Source: Alistipes sp. (GTDB lineage: Bacteria > Bacteroidota > Bacteroidia > Bacteroidales > Rikenellaceae). Taken from it: a DNA stretch of 42,703 bases. This document shows, one piece after another, positions 1 through 7,951 of this stretch (within the stretch, counting starts at the first letter, position 1; every line of letters starts with the position of its first letter). Location: the NCBI GenBank assembly GCA_017555695.1, contig JAFZFX010000029.1:1-42703 (forward strand), written 5' to 3'. Both the position numbers and the translations under genes were made by a program. The notes under the pieces are model-generated. The model made no database searches. It saw nothing but the letters and a program-made list of their open reading frames with translations, and was not told the DNA's origin.

Positions 1-158
1 ATAGAAATATAAAATGCTGGGTGGTGTCTTTTCAGTACTGCTAATATATACACCAACGACTACTTATACATTACATATTGCTCTGAATAATAGCACATTA
101 CAAGGTCTATAATCTCATTATATTTTCATTGACTGTATATTCAAATTGATGAATCTTT

Positions 159-192
159 AGCGACAGAGAGTTTGGACTCTGTCGCTTTTTTT
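159..192 (+). terminator. Rho-independent terminator of an off-window gene
   Basis: A perfect 10-bp stem (159-168 with 177-186) closes an 8-nt loop and is followed by seven T at 186-192. It must end a plus-strand gene lying before position 1. The rest of 1-358 is AT-rich and holds no credible reading frame or RNA gene; I see no clean consensus promoter for the gene at 359. Confidence 0.85.
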
Positions 193-358
193 ATGATTAT
201 AACTATTCGGAGTAAACTCCAACATCGCAATACTTTTCCTCAAAACAAAATTTTTCTTATTTTGGGGATTTTTATTTTACAAATCAACAACTGTGTCACA
301 AATTGTCACAACACACCATTAGTTTTGCATCACAAACCTAATAAAACAAGAGTAACAA

Positions 359-1333
359 ATGGAGTTAGACATTAGACTTTCGATTAACAAGCGACACGAT
401 TCGCAGCACAACACATTCATCCTGAGATGGAACCCTGCCATATCGTCATACACGATGGATAGGCTCAACAACGATATGGAGGAGTGGAGCAGAGAGTATT
501 GGGATTACGACTTCGATTGGAGCGTATATGAGTGGCAGAAGGCTCGCAAGGGCGACCGCTTCTTTATGTTGCGTGTGGGCGAAGGTAATACGGGACTCTT
601 TGCTGCGGGCAGATTTACATCCGACCCTTATGAGGATGAAGATTGGGCCGACGATGAGCGTATGTCGTACTACGCAAAAATGGAGTTCGAAGCCGTATTC
701 CACCCCGAGCGTACCAATATCATTTCGACCGAGGAGCTGCAACGCGAACTGCCCAACATCAACTGGCTGAAGGGGCATTCGGGTGAGGCAGTGGATAGCG
801 AGACCGCAGACCGCCTGGAGCTTATGTGGCGCGACCACATAGGTCGTAATAAGAGCATATATCTGCCTCGTGCTGTCAAGAACGAGAGTTATGACGCACG
901 CTCGGACATCGACAAGGCTATAGAGTTTGCATCGAAGGCTCACGCAGCAGATTACGACCTCGACGGTAATCCCACCATCCTGCATCCGTTGGCTGTGGGT
1001 ATGATGGGACAGAACGATACGGAGCGCATCGTGGGCTTCCTGCACGACATTGTAGAGGATACCAAATACACCTTCGATGATCTTATCGAAGAGGGATTCT
1101 CTGGCGAGGTTATCGAAGCATTGCACCTGCTCACCCACGACAAGGAGATTCCCTATATGGCCTATATCGAGCAAATATGCAAGTCGGGCAACATCACCGC
1201 CATCAGAGTCAAGATGAACGACATAAAACACAACCTGGCGCGTGGCCGTGCTGGCGGGCACACACGATGCGTAGAGAGGCACACCGAGGCTCTAGCATTC
1301 ATCGAGTGCTACATAGCATCACACTATAACTGA
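359..1333 (+). CDS. EVE/PUA-like domain fused to a RelA/SpoT-type HD hydrolase domain
   Basis: 324 residues in two parts. Residues about 20-160 resemble an EVE/PUA-like fold: GDRFFMLRVGEG then GLFAAGRFTSDPY and a following beta strand, the layout of domains that bind modified bases or RNA. Residues about 180-320 form an HD domain with the metal and catalytic pattern of small alarmone hydrolases: H209, H229-D230 followed by E233-D234-T (the HDxxEDT motif) and N287-D288. No synthetase, TGS or ACT domain follows, so this is not a full-length SpoT. The family logic suggests hydrolysis of (p)ppGpp or another 3'-phosphorylated nucleotide, with the front domain possibly sensing a nucleic acid or modified nucleotide; that is inference. 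The gene stands alone between two terminators. HD assignment is firm, EVE assignment is by eye. Confidence 0.75.
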   Translation: MELDIRLSINKRHDSQHNTFILRWNPAISSYTMDRLNNDMEEWSREYWDYDFDWSVYEWQKARKGDRFFMLRVGEGNTGLFAAGRFTSDPYEDEDWADDERMSYYAKMEFEAVFHPERTNIISTEELQRELPNINWLKGHSGEAVDSETADRLELMWRDHIGRNKSIYLPRAVKNESYDARSDIDKAIEFASKAHAADYDLDGNPTILHPLAVGMMGQNDTERIVGFLHDIVEDTKYTFDDLIEEGFSGEVIEALHLLTHDKEIPYMAYIEQICKSGNITAIRVKMNDIKHNLARGRAGGHTRCVERHTEALAFIECYIASHYN

Positions 1334-1360
1334 TGTAGTGGCAGCCTACTTTATTTATAT

Positions 1361-1396
1361 AAAAAAAACTCCCGAAGTGTGATGCTTCGGGAGTTT
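1361..1396 (-). terminator. Terminator of the SGNH hydrolase gene
   Basis: A 12-bp perfect stem (1366-1377 with 1385-1396) with a 7-nt loop. Read on the minus strand it runs into eight T (complement of A1361-1368), so it ends the gene at 1415. On the plus strand the T tract is only three long. Confidence 0.85.
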
Positions 1397-1414
1397 AATG
1401 TTTGGTAGAGAAAA

Positions 1415-2131
1415 TTACTTTACAGGCATAGGCTTGTGCAACTTCTTCTTGGGAGTCTTCAACACCTTGTCGATGGCCTCGCAAACCATAGGCTCCATAA
1501 TTGTACGGTAGCACTCGAGGTTGGGGTGGCAAGTGTCGTTGCTCCACTTCTCGGGAATACCGCCCTTCTCGTCAGTCAAAGCGGGGTGGTAGTTCAAGAA
1601 GTAGATGCCATTTTCCTTAGCATAAGCCTCAATCATCTTATTCAACTCTGCAATCAGGGGTACGGGATTAACCTCACGACGCCAGCGGAAAACAGATGTG
1701 GGAGTGATCGAGCAAAGGACAACCTTAATGCCGTTAGCCTTTGCCAACTCACACATTGAGATGATGTTACCCAGAGTATTCTCGGGCTTGATGTAGCCGT
1801 TGTTCTGAGCGATATCGTTAGTACCAGCCAAAATAACCACGCACTTGGGGTTGTGGTCGATAACATCGCGACGGAAACGAACCAACATCTCTGAAGATGT
1901 CTGACCGCCGATACCACGACCTACAAAGTTATTCTGCTTAAAGAACTCAGGGTCCTGACTTGCCCAACCATCGGTAATAGAGTTACCCATAAATACGGCA
2001 TCGGGGCGTGTAGTAACCTGGGTGTTAGCCTTCTCATAACGGCCAAACTGAGCCCAATCCTTCTTCTTGTCCTGAGCTACGGCTGACAATGCGATGATGC
2101 AGGTCAGCGCAGTTAAAAATAGACGCTTCAT
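1415..2131 (-). CDS. Secreted SGNH/GDSL-type hydrolase (esterase)
   Basis: 238 residues with a cleavable signal peptide ending near ALSAVAQ, so the product is exported. It carries the SGNH blocks: GNSITDGW near residue 50 (nucleophile Ser), GIGGQTS (Gly block), GTNDI near 105 (Asn block) and SNDTCHPN near 200, supplying the catalytic Asp and His. This is the arrangement of the PAF-acetylhydrolase/acetylxylan-esterase branch, often used to remove acyl or acetyl groups from glycans or lipids. The substrate cannot be read from the sequence. It has its own promoter and terminator and is transcribed away from the cysteate synthase gene. The family is clear; the esterase substrate is unknown. Confidence 0.88.
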   Translation of the reverse strand: MKRLFLTALTCIIALSAVAQDKKKDWAQFGRYEKANTQVTTRPDAVFMGNSITDGWASQDPEFFKQNNFVGRGIGGQTSSEMLVRFRRDVIDHNPKCVVILAGTNDIAQNNGYIKPENTLGNIISMCELAKANGIKVVLCSITPTSVFRWRREVNPVPLIAELNKMIEAYAKENGIYFLNYHPALTDEKGGIPEKWSNDTCHPNLECYRTIMEPMVCEAIDKVLKTPKKKLHKPMPVK

Positions 2132-2166
2132 AGAAATATAAATTGTGTTAGTAAAATTTAATCATA

Positions 2167-2199
2167 CAAATGTAGCATTTTATACGGTAACGCCCCAAA
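2167..2199 (-). promoter_or_regulatory. Promoter of the SGNH hydrolase gene
   Basis: On the minus strand, TTTG (2199-2196), 21 bp, then TACATTTG (2174-2167), matching the Bacteroidetes -33/-7 consensus. The predicted start of transcription is near 2160, about 28 nt before the start codon. Confidence 0.7.
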
Positions 2200-2217
2200 T
2201 TTTTCATTAAAAATTAT

Positions 2218-2225
2218 TAATTTTG
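2218..2225 (+). promoter_or_regulatory. Candidate -7 element for the cysteate synthase gene
   Basis: TAATTTTG fits TAnnTTTG and sits 31 nt before the start codon. No TTG is found at the expected -33 position, so the call rests on one element. Confidence 0.4.
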
Positions 2226-2256
2226 TTCCGAAAAGAATGACTAAAATCAAACACAG

Positions 2257-3558
2257 ATGAAAAATATCGAAGCAACGGCATATACACTAAAGTGTGTTGC
2301 CACTGACCACGAGTTTGAGGATACAGGCTGGCTGCTGGAGGACAAGGAGGCCACCGAGCCTTCGCTCATTAGAGCCATCTATGCAAAGAAGCAACTCGAG
2401 CTCAAGGGCGAGGAGTATGGTTTGTATACCTTCAGCGACTGGTTGCCCATCAGCCGTACACTGAAGGGCTCGGCCGCACCCGTTACATTCCGTAGCGAGG
2501 GTTTGGCGAAGCATCTCGGATTGAAGAATCTTTACATCACCCTGAACGGCTACTCGCCGCGTCACGGTGCCAAGATGACAACCTGCTCATTCAAGGAGAC
2601 CGAGGCATTCAGCGTATGTGGTCGTGCCAAAGCTGACGAGGAGCGTGTGTTGGTGGTTGCATCGGCTGGTAATACTGCCCGTGCCTTTGCTCGCGTATGC
2701 TCGGAGAACAATATTCCGCTGTTGCTCTCTGTTCCGTCGGACAACCTCTCGGCTATGTGGTTCGAGAAGCCGCTGAATAAGTGCGTAAAGCTCATCGCTT
2801 GTGAGAAGGGCGGCGACTACTTCGATGCTATTCATTTGAGCGATATGGTTCTGAAGTCACCCCGATTCTATGCCGAGGGTGGCGCAAAGAATGTGGCACG
2901 CCGTGATGGTATGGCAACAACCGTTCTATCGGCAGTAACTACAATTGGCCGTATTCCCGATTACTACTTCCAGGCCGTAGGTAGCGGCACAGGAGCCATC
3001 GCCGCGTGGGAGGCAAATATGCGTCTAAAGGAGGATGGCCGATATGGAGACAATACGATGAAGTTGATGGTGTCACAGAATGCACCATTCGTACCTATGT
3101 ACGATGCGTGGAGAGCCGACTCTCGCGCCATGTTGCCCTACGATGCCGACAAGGCTCGTCGCGATGTTGCTATCATCGACGCTAAGGTGTTGTCAAACCG
3201 CAAGCCCCCTTACGGCATTAAGGGCGGTCTATACGATGCGTTGAAGGCTACCGACGGCGAGATCCTGGTTGCAACAAATGCACAGGGCAGAAAGGCCGCC
3301 AAACTCTTCAAAGAGTTGGAGGGTGTGGATATTCACCCCGCAGCAGCTATTGCAACAGCTACGCTGATTAAGGCCGTTCAGGATGGTAAGATTGACTCCG
3401 AGGCTACCGTTATGCTCAACATCACTGGCGCAGGTGAGGAGGCTTTCAAGGCCGAGCACGAGGTGGTTTACAAGAAGCCCGATGCAGTATTTGCGCTCAA
3501 TGCAACTGCCGAGGAGGTTATCGAGGCAGTAGAGGCTCTCTTCGACAAGGCCGAGTAG
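2257..3558 (+). CDS. Cysteate synthase-like PLP enzyme (threonine-synthase superfamily)
   Basis: 433 residues of fold-type II PLP enzyme. The PLP lysine is K113 in TCSFKETEA and the phosphate loop is SAGNTARAF at about 136-144. The N-terminal third (DWLPISRTLKGSAAPVTFRSEG, then LYITLNGY and a run ending TCSFKE) follows my memory of archaeal cysteate synthase much better than ordinary bacterial ThrC. Cysteate synthase makes L-cysteate from O-phosphoserine and sulfite. In Bacteroidetes, cysteate is condensed with a fatty acyl group to build sulfonolipids. The archaeal N-terminal zinc-type cysteines are mostly missing (only C13). It is followed 44 bp later by manA on the same strand. Automatic pipelines would probably call it threonine synthase; that remains the alternative. 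Confidence 0.75.
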   Translation: MKNIEATAYTLKCVATDHEFEDTGWLLEDKEATEPSLIRAIYAKKQLELKGEEYGLYTFSDWLPISRTLKGSAAPVTFRSEGLAKHLGLKNLYITLNGYSPRHGAKMTTCSFKETEAFSVCGRAKADEERVLVVASAGNTARAFARVCSENNIPLLLSVPSDNLSAMWFEKPLNKCVKLIACEKGGDYFDAIHLSDMVLKSPRFYAEGGAKNVARRDGMATTVLSAVTTIGRIPDYYFQAVGSGTGAIAAWEANMRLKEDGRYGDNTMKLMVSQNAPFVPMYDAWRADSRAMLPYDADKARRDVAIIDAKVLSNRKPPYGIKGGLYDALKATDGEILVATNAQGRKAAKLFKELEGVDIHPAAAIATATLIKAVQDGKIDSEATVMLNITGAGEEAFKAEHEVVYKKPDAVFALNATAEEVIEAVEALFDKAE

Positions 3559-3602
3559 GGTAGCGACGACTTGATTTGATAATTTATTAATTTATAAGAT
3601 TT

Positions 3603-4586
3603 ATGTTATATCCAATACGATTTACTCCGCTTTTGAAGGAGCGAATTTGGGGCGGCAAGGAGTTGCTCGCCAAAGCTAAAGAGGGTAAAGCCAAGGGCAT
3701 CAACGCAGAGACTCCTTACGGCGAGAGCTGGGAGTTGTCAGCCGTAGAGGGCGACAAGTCGGTTGTAGCAAATGGTTTCCTCAAGCGCAACAACATCGAG
3801 GAGATTACTGAGGTATATATGGGTAATCTGATTGGCGACAAGGTCTATGAGAAGTACGGATTAACTTTCCCGTTGCTTATCAAGAGCCTCGATTGCCACG
3901 ATGTATTATCAGTTCAGGTACACCCCAACGACGAGTTGGCTGCCGAGCGTCACAACTCATACGGCAAGACCGAGATGTGGTATATTGTTTCAGCAGAGCC
4001 TGGAGCATTCATCTACATCGGTTTCAACCGCGACAATGTTACTCGCGAGGAGTATATCGCAGCCGTAAATGAGGGTCACTTGACCGAGCTTTTGCGCAAG
4101 GTGGAGGTTAAGGCTGGCGACACATTCTTCATCCCCGCAGGTACAATCCACGCTCTGGGTAAGGGTGTTGTAGTATCAGAGATTCAGCAGACTTCAGATG
4201 TTACATACCGAGTATATGACTGGGACCGCACCGACGAGAACGGTAACTCACGCGAGTTGCACACTGCGTTGGCTATCGACGCCATCGACTTTACGAGCAA
4301 AACCGAGGATTGCATCAAGAAGTACACAACAGAGAAGAACAAGCCTACCGAGTTGGTTAAGTGCGACTACTTCACTACAAATGTTGTAGAGTTGGAGGGT
4401 AGCGCCGAGCGCGAGTTGGAGGCTATCGACTCATTCGTGTTGTACATCTGTGCCGAGGGTGAGGCTACAGTTACGATGGGTGAGAATAGCGAGATTCTCG
4501 AGCCTTTCGACCTTGTAATGATTCCCGCCGAGGCCGACAGTGTAACACTTAAGGGTAACGCAAAATTGTTGGAGGTATATATCTAA
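3603..4586 (+). CDS. manA: Mannose-6-phosphate isomerase, type I, short form
   Basis: 327 residues of cupin-type phosphomannose isomerase, which interconverts fructose 6-phosphate and mannose 6-phosphate, feeding GDP-mannose or mannose use. Zinc ligands are visible: Gln and His in SVQVHPND (about 101-107), Glu in TEMWY (about 125) and His in IPAGTIHALG (about 185). The length matches the short Bacteroidetes/Firmicutes ManA rather than the 390-residue enterobacterial form. It lies 44 bp behind the cysteate synthase gene and probably shares its transcript, ending at the strong terminator at 4606-4644. Identification is firm. Confidence 0.93.
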   Translation: MLYPIRFTPLLKERIWGGKELLAKAKEGKAKGINAETPYGESWELSAVEGDKSVVANGFLKRNNIEEITEVYMGNLIGDKVYEKYGLTFPLLIKSLDCHDVLSVQVHPNDELAAERHNSYGKTEMWYIVSAEPGAFIYIGFNRDNVTREEYIAAVNEGHLTELLRKVEVKAGDTFFIPAGTIHALGKGVVVSEIQQTSDVTYRVYDWDRTDENGNSRELHTALAIDAIDFTSKTEDCIKKYTTEKNKPTELVKCDYFTTNVVELEGSAERELEAIDSFVLYICAEGEATVTMGENSEILEPFDLVMIPAEADSVTLKGNAKLLEVYI

Positions 4587-4605
4587 TAGAGCATACAACC
4601 AAAAC

Positions 4606-4644
4606 AAAACGGGGGTGTCACAAGAAATTGGACACCCCCGTTTT
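4606..4644. terminator. Bidirectional terminator between manA and the transporter gene
   Basis: A 14-bp perfect stem (4606-4619 with 4631-4644) with GC-rich centre and an 11-nt loop; four T follow on either strand. It sits between two converging genes. Confidence 0.85.
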
Positions 4645-4661
4645 AGTTTATCTAATCGGCG

Positions 4662-6341
4662 CTATGCGAAGATCAAAATCAGCAACTGCGCAGCCAACAC
4701 TCTAAAGAACATTGCCAAAGGATATACCGTTGCGTAACCCACTGAAGGAGCATCGGTAGTAGTCTGCTCTGACGAGAAAGCCAATGCAGGAGGATTGGTC
4801 GATGAACCAGACAACACACCGATAAGTGTATAATAGTTCAACTTGAACAACATACGGCCAATGATACCACTCAGCAGCAGCGGCAAGATAGTAATCAGCG
4901 CACCGTAGAGAATCCACATATAACCACCATTAACGATTGTCGGCACGAAGTCCTCACCCGCGCCAAGGCCTACACCTGCCAAGAAGAGCGAAATACCTAC
5001 CTCGCGCAACATCAGGTTAGCGCTCATCGTAGTGTATGTGACCATTCTATAGTGGGGGCCATAGCGACCAATCAAAATAGCGACAATCAACGGACCACCA
5101 GCCAAGCCCAACTTAACGGGCTGGGGAATACCAGGCAAGCGGAACGACAACGAGCCAAGGATAACTCCCAGCGCAATACCAATGAAGATAGGGATAAGGT
5201 TAGGGTGGCGGAGACGCTTCAGAGAGTTACCAAAACGTTTCTCAGCCTGTGCTACCGACAACTCGGGACCAACAACAGTTACACGGTCACCAAGCTGCAA
5301 CTCGAGGTTACCAGCAGCCACGAGGTCAATACCCGCACGGTTGATACGAGTAATTGTAACACCGCACGATGAACGAATCTGCAACTCCGACAGACGCTTA
5401 CCATTAAGTTCTGGCTTGGTGATAAGAATACGGCGTGAAACCATATCCTTTGAGAGGTCGTGCCAATTCATCTCAATCTTCTTACCGACAAGCATCTCCA
5501 CAGCCTCTGCATCCTCGGGCGAAGCTACAATCAAAATCTTGTCGCCACAGTGCAAAACTGTAGATGCATCAACCAACTCGGGAGTGCTATTGGGACGGCA
5601 AATACGCGAAATAACGAAATCACGCATCATCAACTTGTGAATCTCCTCGACACTACGGCCATCGATAGAGTTATTCATAACCTCGATGGTTGTGCGAGTA
5701 GTGGCCGCATTCTGTGCGTCAGCACCTGCGCCAGCCTCGTTCTCTTCCTCCTTGGTATTGATGCGCAGAATATAACGCAACAAAAGGATAGTCAAGATTG
5801 CACCAATAACACCAAGAGGGTAGGCTACGGCATATCCCGTAGCGATATCGGCAGCATCTGCTCCAGGACGGATGTCGCTGAAAGCCTGCTGTGCAGCACC
5901 CAAACCGGGTGTGTTTGTTACGGCACCCGACATAATACCCACCATAGTGGTGATGGGAAGGCCCGTAATATAGTGAAGTGCGATGGTTGTAAGAACGCCC
6001 AACAACACAACAATAATAGCCAACTGATTGAGTTTAACACCTCCAGAGCGGAACGATGCAAAGAAACCTGGACCTACCTGCAGACCTACCGAATATACAA
6101 ACAGGATAAGACCAAACTCCTTCATAAAGTGCATCAGGTGTTCGTTTATGTTAATACCAAAGTGACCAAACGCGATACCTGCAAAGAGGATACCCGTTAC
6201 GCCCAACGATATTCCAGCCACCTTGATTTTGCCAAGCATAATACCGAAGGCAATAACCAAAGCCAGAACCAATACCGAATGAGCAACTCCTCCGCCCCAT
6301 AACGAGTCAGAGCCCCACAACAAATCATTCAGAAAATTCAT
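4662..6341 (-). CDS. AspT/YidE-YbjL-type membrane transporter with two RCK_C domains
   Basis: 559 residues. Two halves of about five hydrophobic segments each (roughly residues 20-190 and 385-559) flank a soluble middle with two TrkA-C/RCK_C-like domains (about 215-290 and 300-375), the first ending in GDKILIVASPEDAE and the second containing GDRVTVVGPE. The two membrane halves share an internal repeat of the type GIMSGAVTNTPGLGAAQQAF and GVLSGSSTNPPALAF, typical of the aspartate:alanine exchanger family. It acts in the inner membrane, and the substrate is probably a small anion or amino acid, not identifiable here. It is a single gene closed by the shared terminator at 4606-4644. Confidence 0.88.
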   Translation of the reverse strand: MNFLNDLLWGSDSLWGGGVAHSVLVLALVIAFGIMLGKIKVAGISLGVTGILFAGIAFGHFGININEHLMHFMKEFGLILFVYSVGLQVGPGFFASFRSGGVKLNQLAIIVVLLGVLTTIALHYITGLPITTMVGIMSGAVTNTPGLGAAQQAFSDIRPGADAADIATGYAVAYPLGVIGAILTILLLRYILRINTKEEENEAGAGADAQNAATTRTTIEVMNNSIDGRSVEEIHKLMMRDFVISRICRPNSTPELVDASTVLHCGDKILIVASPEDAEAVEMLVGKKIEMNWHDLSKDMVSRRILITKPELNGKRLSELQIRSSCGVTITRINRAGIDLVAAGNLELQLGDRVTVVGPELSVAQAEKRFGNSLKRLRHPNLIPIFIGIALGVILGSLSFRLPGIPQPVKLGLAGGPLIVAILIGRYGPHYRMVTYTTMSANLMLREVGISLFLAGVGLGAGEDFVPTIVNGGYMWILYGALITILPLLLSGIIGRMLFKLNYYTLIGVLSGSSTNPPALAFSSEQTTTDAPSVGYATVYPLAMFFRVLAAQLLILIFA

Positions 6342-6405
6342 AACCTTAAACCTAAAATAACCTAACCTAAATTCATCCTCACCGACACCACACAGATATG
6401 GTATC

Positions 6406-6436
6406 TAAAAAAAAGCGACTGAATTTATCAGTCGCT
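6406..6436 (-). terminator. Terminator of tRNA-Asp
   Basis: A 9-bp stem (6414-6422 with 6428-6436) and 5-nt loop, followed on the minus strand by a T tract (complement of A6407-6414). It lies 21 nt past the tRNA 3' end. Confidence 0.8.
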
Positions 6437-6456
6437 CCTAACTTCTACACTATTTG

Positions 6457-6530
6457 CGGTGCGTAGGGGACTCGAACCCCTGACCCCGTGCGTGACAGGC
6501 ACGTATTCTAACCAGCTGAACTAACGCACC
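6457..6530 (-). tRNA. tRNA-Asp (GTC)
   Basis: Read on the minus strand, the acceptor stem GGTGCGT pairs perfectly with ACGCACC. The anticodon loop CTGTCAC gives anticodon GTC inside a CGTGC/GCACG stem, the T arm carries GGTTCGAGTCC, and the discriminator base is G73, the aspartate identity base. The 3' CCA is not encoded and must be added after transcription, as is common in this phylum. A consensus promoter lies directly upstream and a terminator directly downstream, so it is a single-gene unit. Confidence 0.96.
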
Positions 6531-6548
6531 ATTTGCTGATTGCGATTG

Positions 6549-6579
6549 CAAAGGTAGCACAAAATTCTGAATCTGCAAA
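6549..6579 (-). promoter_or_regulatory. Promoter of tRNA-Asp
   Basis: Minus-strand TTTG (6579-6576), 19 bp, TACCTTTG (6556-6549). Both elements match the Bacteroidetes consensus, and the spacing places transcription start about 12 nt before the mature tRNA. Confidence 0.75.
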
Positions 6580-6617
6580 TTTTTTCTACTTTTTTGCAAT
6601 AAATTTTATCATTTTTA

Positions 6618-7151
6618 TCAACCTTCGAAAATCGAGAACTGCACACTACCATAACTACGCAGGCGGCTGAAGTTGGGATGTGAGCTGAAATCCTTGCCCT
6701 TAGAGTGCTCGAAGATGAGAATTCCACCCTCCTTCAACAAGCCTCGCTCAAAGACCATATCAATCACCTGCTCGCTACCCTCCAAATCGTAGGGTGCATC
6801 CGAGAAGATGATATCGTACTTCTTGATGCAACTCTTAAGATAGAGGAAGACATTAGCCTTGATAGGGTGGATATTGTTTAGGCCAAAGGTTTTGGCTGTC
6901 GATGCGATGAAGTTATGATGCACGGCATTAATCTCGACCGAAGTGACTGCAGCCGCACCACGCGACGCAAACTCATAGCTGATAGAGCCCGTTCCTGCGA
7001 ACAGATCCAACACCTCGATATCCTCAAAGTCGATGACATTACCCAAAACATTAAACAGATTCTCCTTGGCGAAGTCGGTAGTGGGGCGTGCTCTCAAGTT
7101 CTTTGGCGGGTTGATAATTCTGCCACCGCATCGGCCGCTGATGATTCTCAT
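6618..7151 (-). CDS. rsmD: 16S rRNA (guanine966-N2)-methyltransferase
   Basis: 177 residues, normal RsmD length. The start MRIISGRCGGRII and the run RARPTTDFAKENLFNVL are hallmarks of RsmD. The SAM-binding motif is LDLFAGTGS at about 48-56, the acidic motif is TSVEIN near 75, and the catalytic motif IV is SDAPYDL at about 116-122 (DAPY in place of the usual DPPY). It methylates G966 of 16S rRNA on the assembled small-subunit head, using S-adenosylmethionine. It lies downstream of the membrane-anchored protein gene at 7258-7893 on the same strand, separated by a hairpin. Confidence 0.93.
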   Translation of the reverse strand: MRIISGRCGGRIINPPKNLRARPTTDFAKENLFNVLGNVIDFEDIEVLDLFAGTGSISYEFASRGAAAVTSVEINAVHHNFIASTAKTFGLNNIHPIKANVFLYLKSCIKKYDIIFSDAPYDLEGSEQVIDMVFERGLLKEGGILIFEHSKGKDFSSHPNFSRLRSYGSVQFSIFEG

Positions 7152-7200
7152 AGAGTGATACCTTTATATATTATATATGCTTTAGACTATTGCTCTTCAT

Positions 7201-7236
7201 AAAAAGTGTCCGCCCCATTTCTGGGACGGACAACTT
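7201..7236 (-). terminator. Hairpin after the membrane-anchored protein gene
   Basis: Stem 7208-7217 with 7222-7231 (one mismatch, 4-nt loop), followed on the minus strand by five T (complement of A7201-7205). It probably ends most transcripts of the gene at 7258; rsmD may be served by read-through or by an unseen promoter. Confidence 0.6.
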
Positions 7237-7257
7237 ATTTCGATTCAGGCCCTGTGA

Positions 7258-7893
7258 TTACTCACCCCAGTTACCAGCCTCGTTATTACTACCCTCCATC
7301 GAGCCGAACTTCAAACCAGCATACTCGTTGAAGTTGTTTACACGGTCGTCGATAAGGTTGATTACATTCTGACGATACTTAACAGTGTCGAGATACATCT
7401 TATAAGGTGCGCGGCACTCTACAACGGGAATCTCAACATTAGAACCTGTTACAACCTTGCCAGCCTGAAGAATGAACTCCTGCTTACCAGCGTAGGGTAC
7501 GAAACGGAGATCCTCTACCTCAGCCTTAGTGAGCTTGCGGGGGTTGAAGATTGTATCGATAACAGCGAGGTTGTACTTCTCGATGTTCTTCTTACCAGCC
7601 TTCTTCAACTTTGCCAAAGCAACTGAGTCATCCTCATCAACAAGCTTACGCTCCATCTCCAATGAGTCAGTAAGGATGAAGTTGATAAGAGTATCGAAGT
7701 TGTCAGTAAACTGCTGATACTTGCTCTTGTAAGCACGCTCTGCAGCACGAATAGCCTTCAGTTTAACAACTACCTCAGCGTTACGCGTCTTCAACTCCTT
7801 GTCAAAGCTAAGAGGATTGTGGATAAGTGTTGCGATTACATAAACCAAGCCTACAATCACCAATCCGAGTAAAAATTGTATTCCCTTTTTCAT
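7258..7893 (-). CDS. Membrane-anchored protein of unknown function, conserved Bacteroidales type
   Basis: 211 residues. A single N-terminal hydrophobic segment (about 5-24, FLLGLVIVGLVYVIATLI) is not followed by a clear cleavage site, so the rest probably lies in the periplasm on a membrane anchor. Residues 40-70 (RNAEVVVKLKAIRAAERAYKSKY) are helical and recall the segment after the hydrophobic helix in pseudopilins, but no prepilin peptidase site is present. The C-terminus is low-complexity (GSNNEAGNWGE). I do not recognise a characterised family. It has its own promoter, divergent from the helicase gene, and lies upstream of rsmD. The reading frame is convincing; the role is unknown. Confidence 0.8.
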   Translation of the reverse strand: MKKGIQFLLGLVIVGLVYVIATLIHNPLSFDKELKTRNAEVVVKLKAIRAAERAYKSKYQQFTDNFDTLINFILTDSLEMERKLVDEDDSVALAKLKKAGKKNIEKYNLAVIDTIFNPRKLTKAEVEDLRFVPYAGKQEFILQAGKVVTGSNVEIPVVECRAPYKMYLDTVKYRQNVINLIDDRVNNFNEYAGLKFGSMEGSNNEAGNWGE

Positions 7894-7921
7894 TTTTTGT
7901 TATTTGTTATTAAGTTTGTAT

Positions 7922-7951
7922 CAAATTTAACAGTAAAAACTGACGAACAAA
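7922..7951 (-). promoter_or_regulatory. Promoter of the membrane-anchored protein gene
   Basis: Minus-strand TTTG (7951-7948), 18 bp, TAAATTTG (7929-7922). Spacing is one base short of the usual range. Its -33 box abuts the helicase start codon at 7952. Confidence 0.6.

Noticed and set aside
446-1282. 278-codon minus-strand frame opposite the EVE-HD gene
   Set aside because: It lies entirely inside a gene with clear HD-domain motifs, and its own product has no recognisable domain. It is a shadow frame.
2257-3558. Ordinary threonine synthase
   Set aside because: It is the usual automatic name, but the DWLP and LNGY segments and the whole N-terminal third fit cysteate synthase better. Kept as the alternative in the entry.
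5460-6302. 280-codon plus-strand frame opposite the transporter
   Set aside because: The opposite frame encodes a full transporter with membrane segments; this product is rich in Cys, Asn and Thr with no domain.
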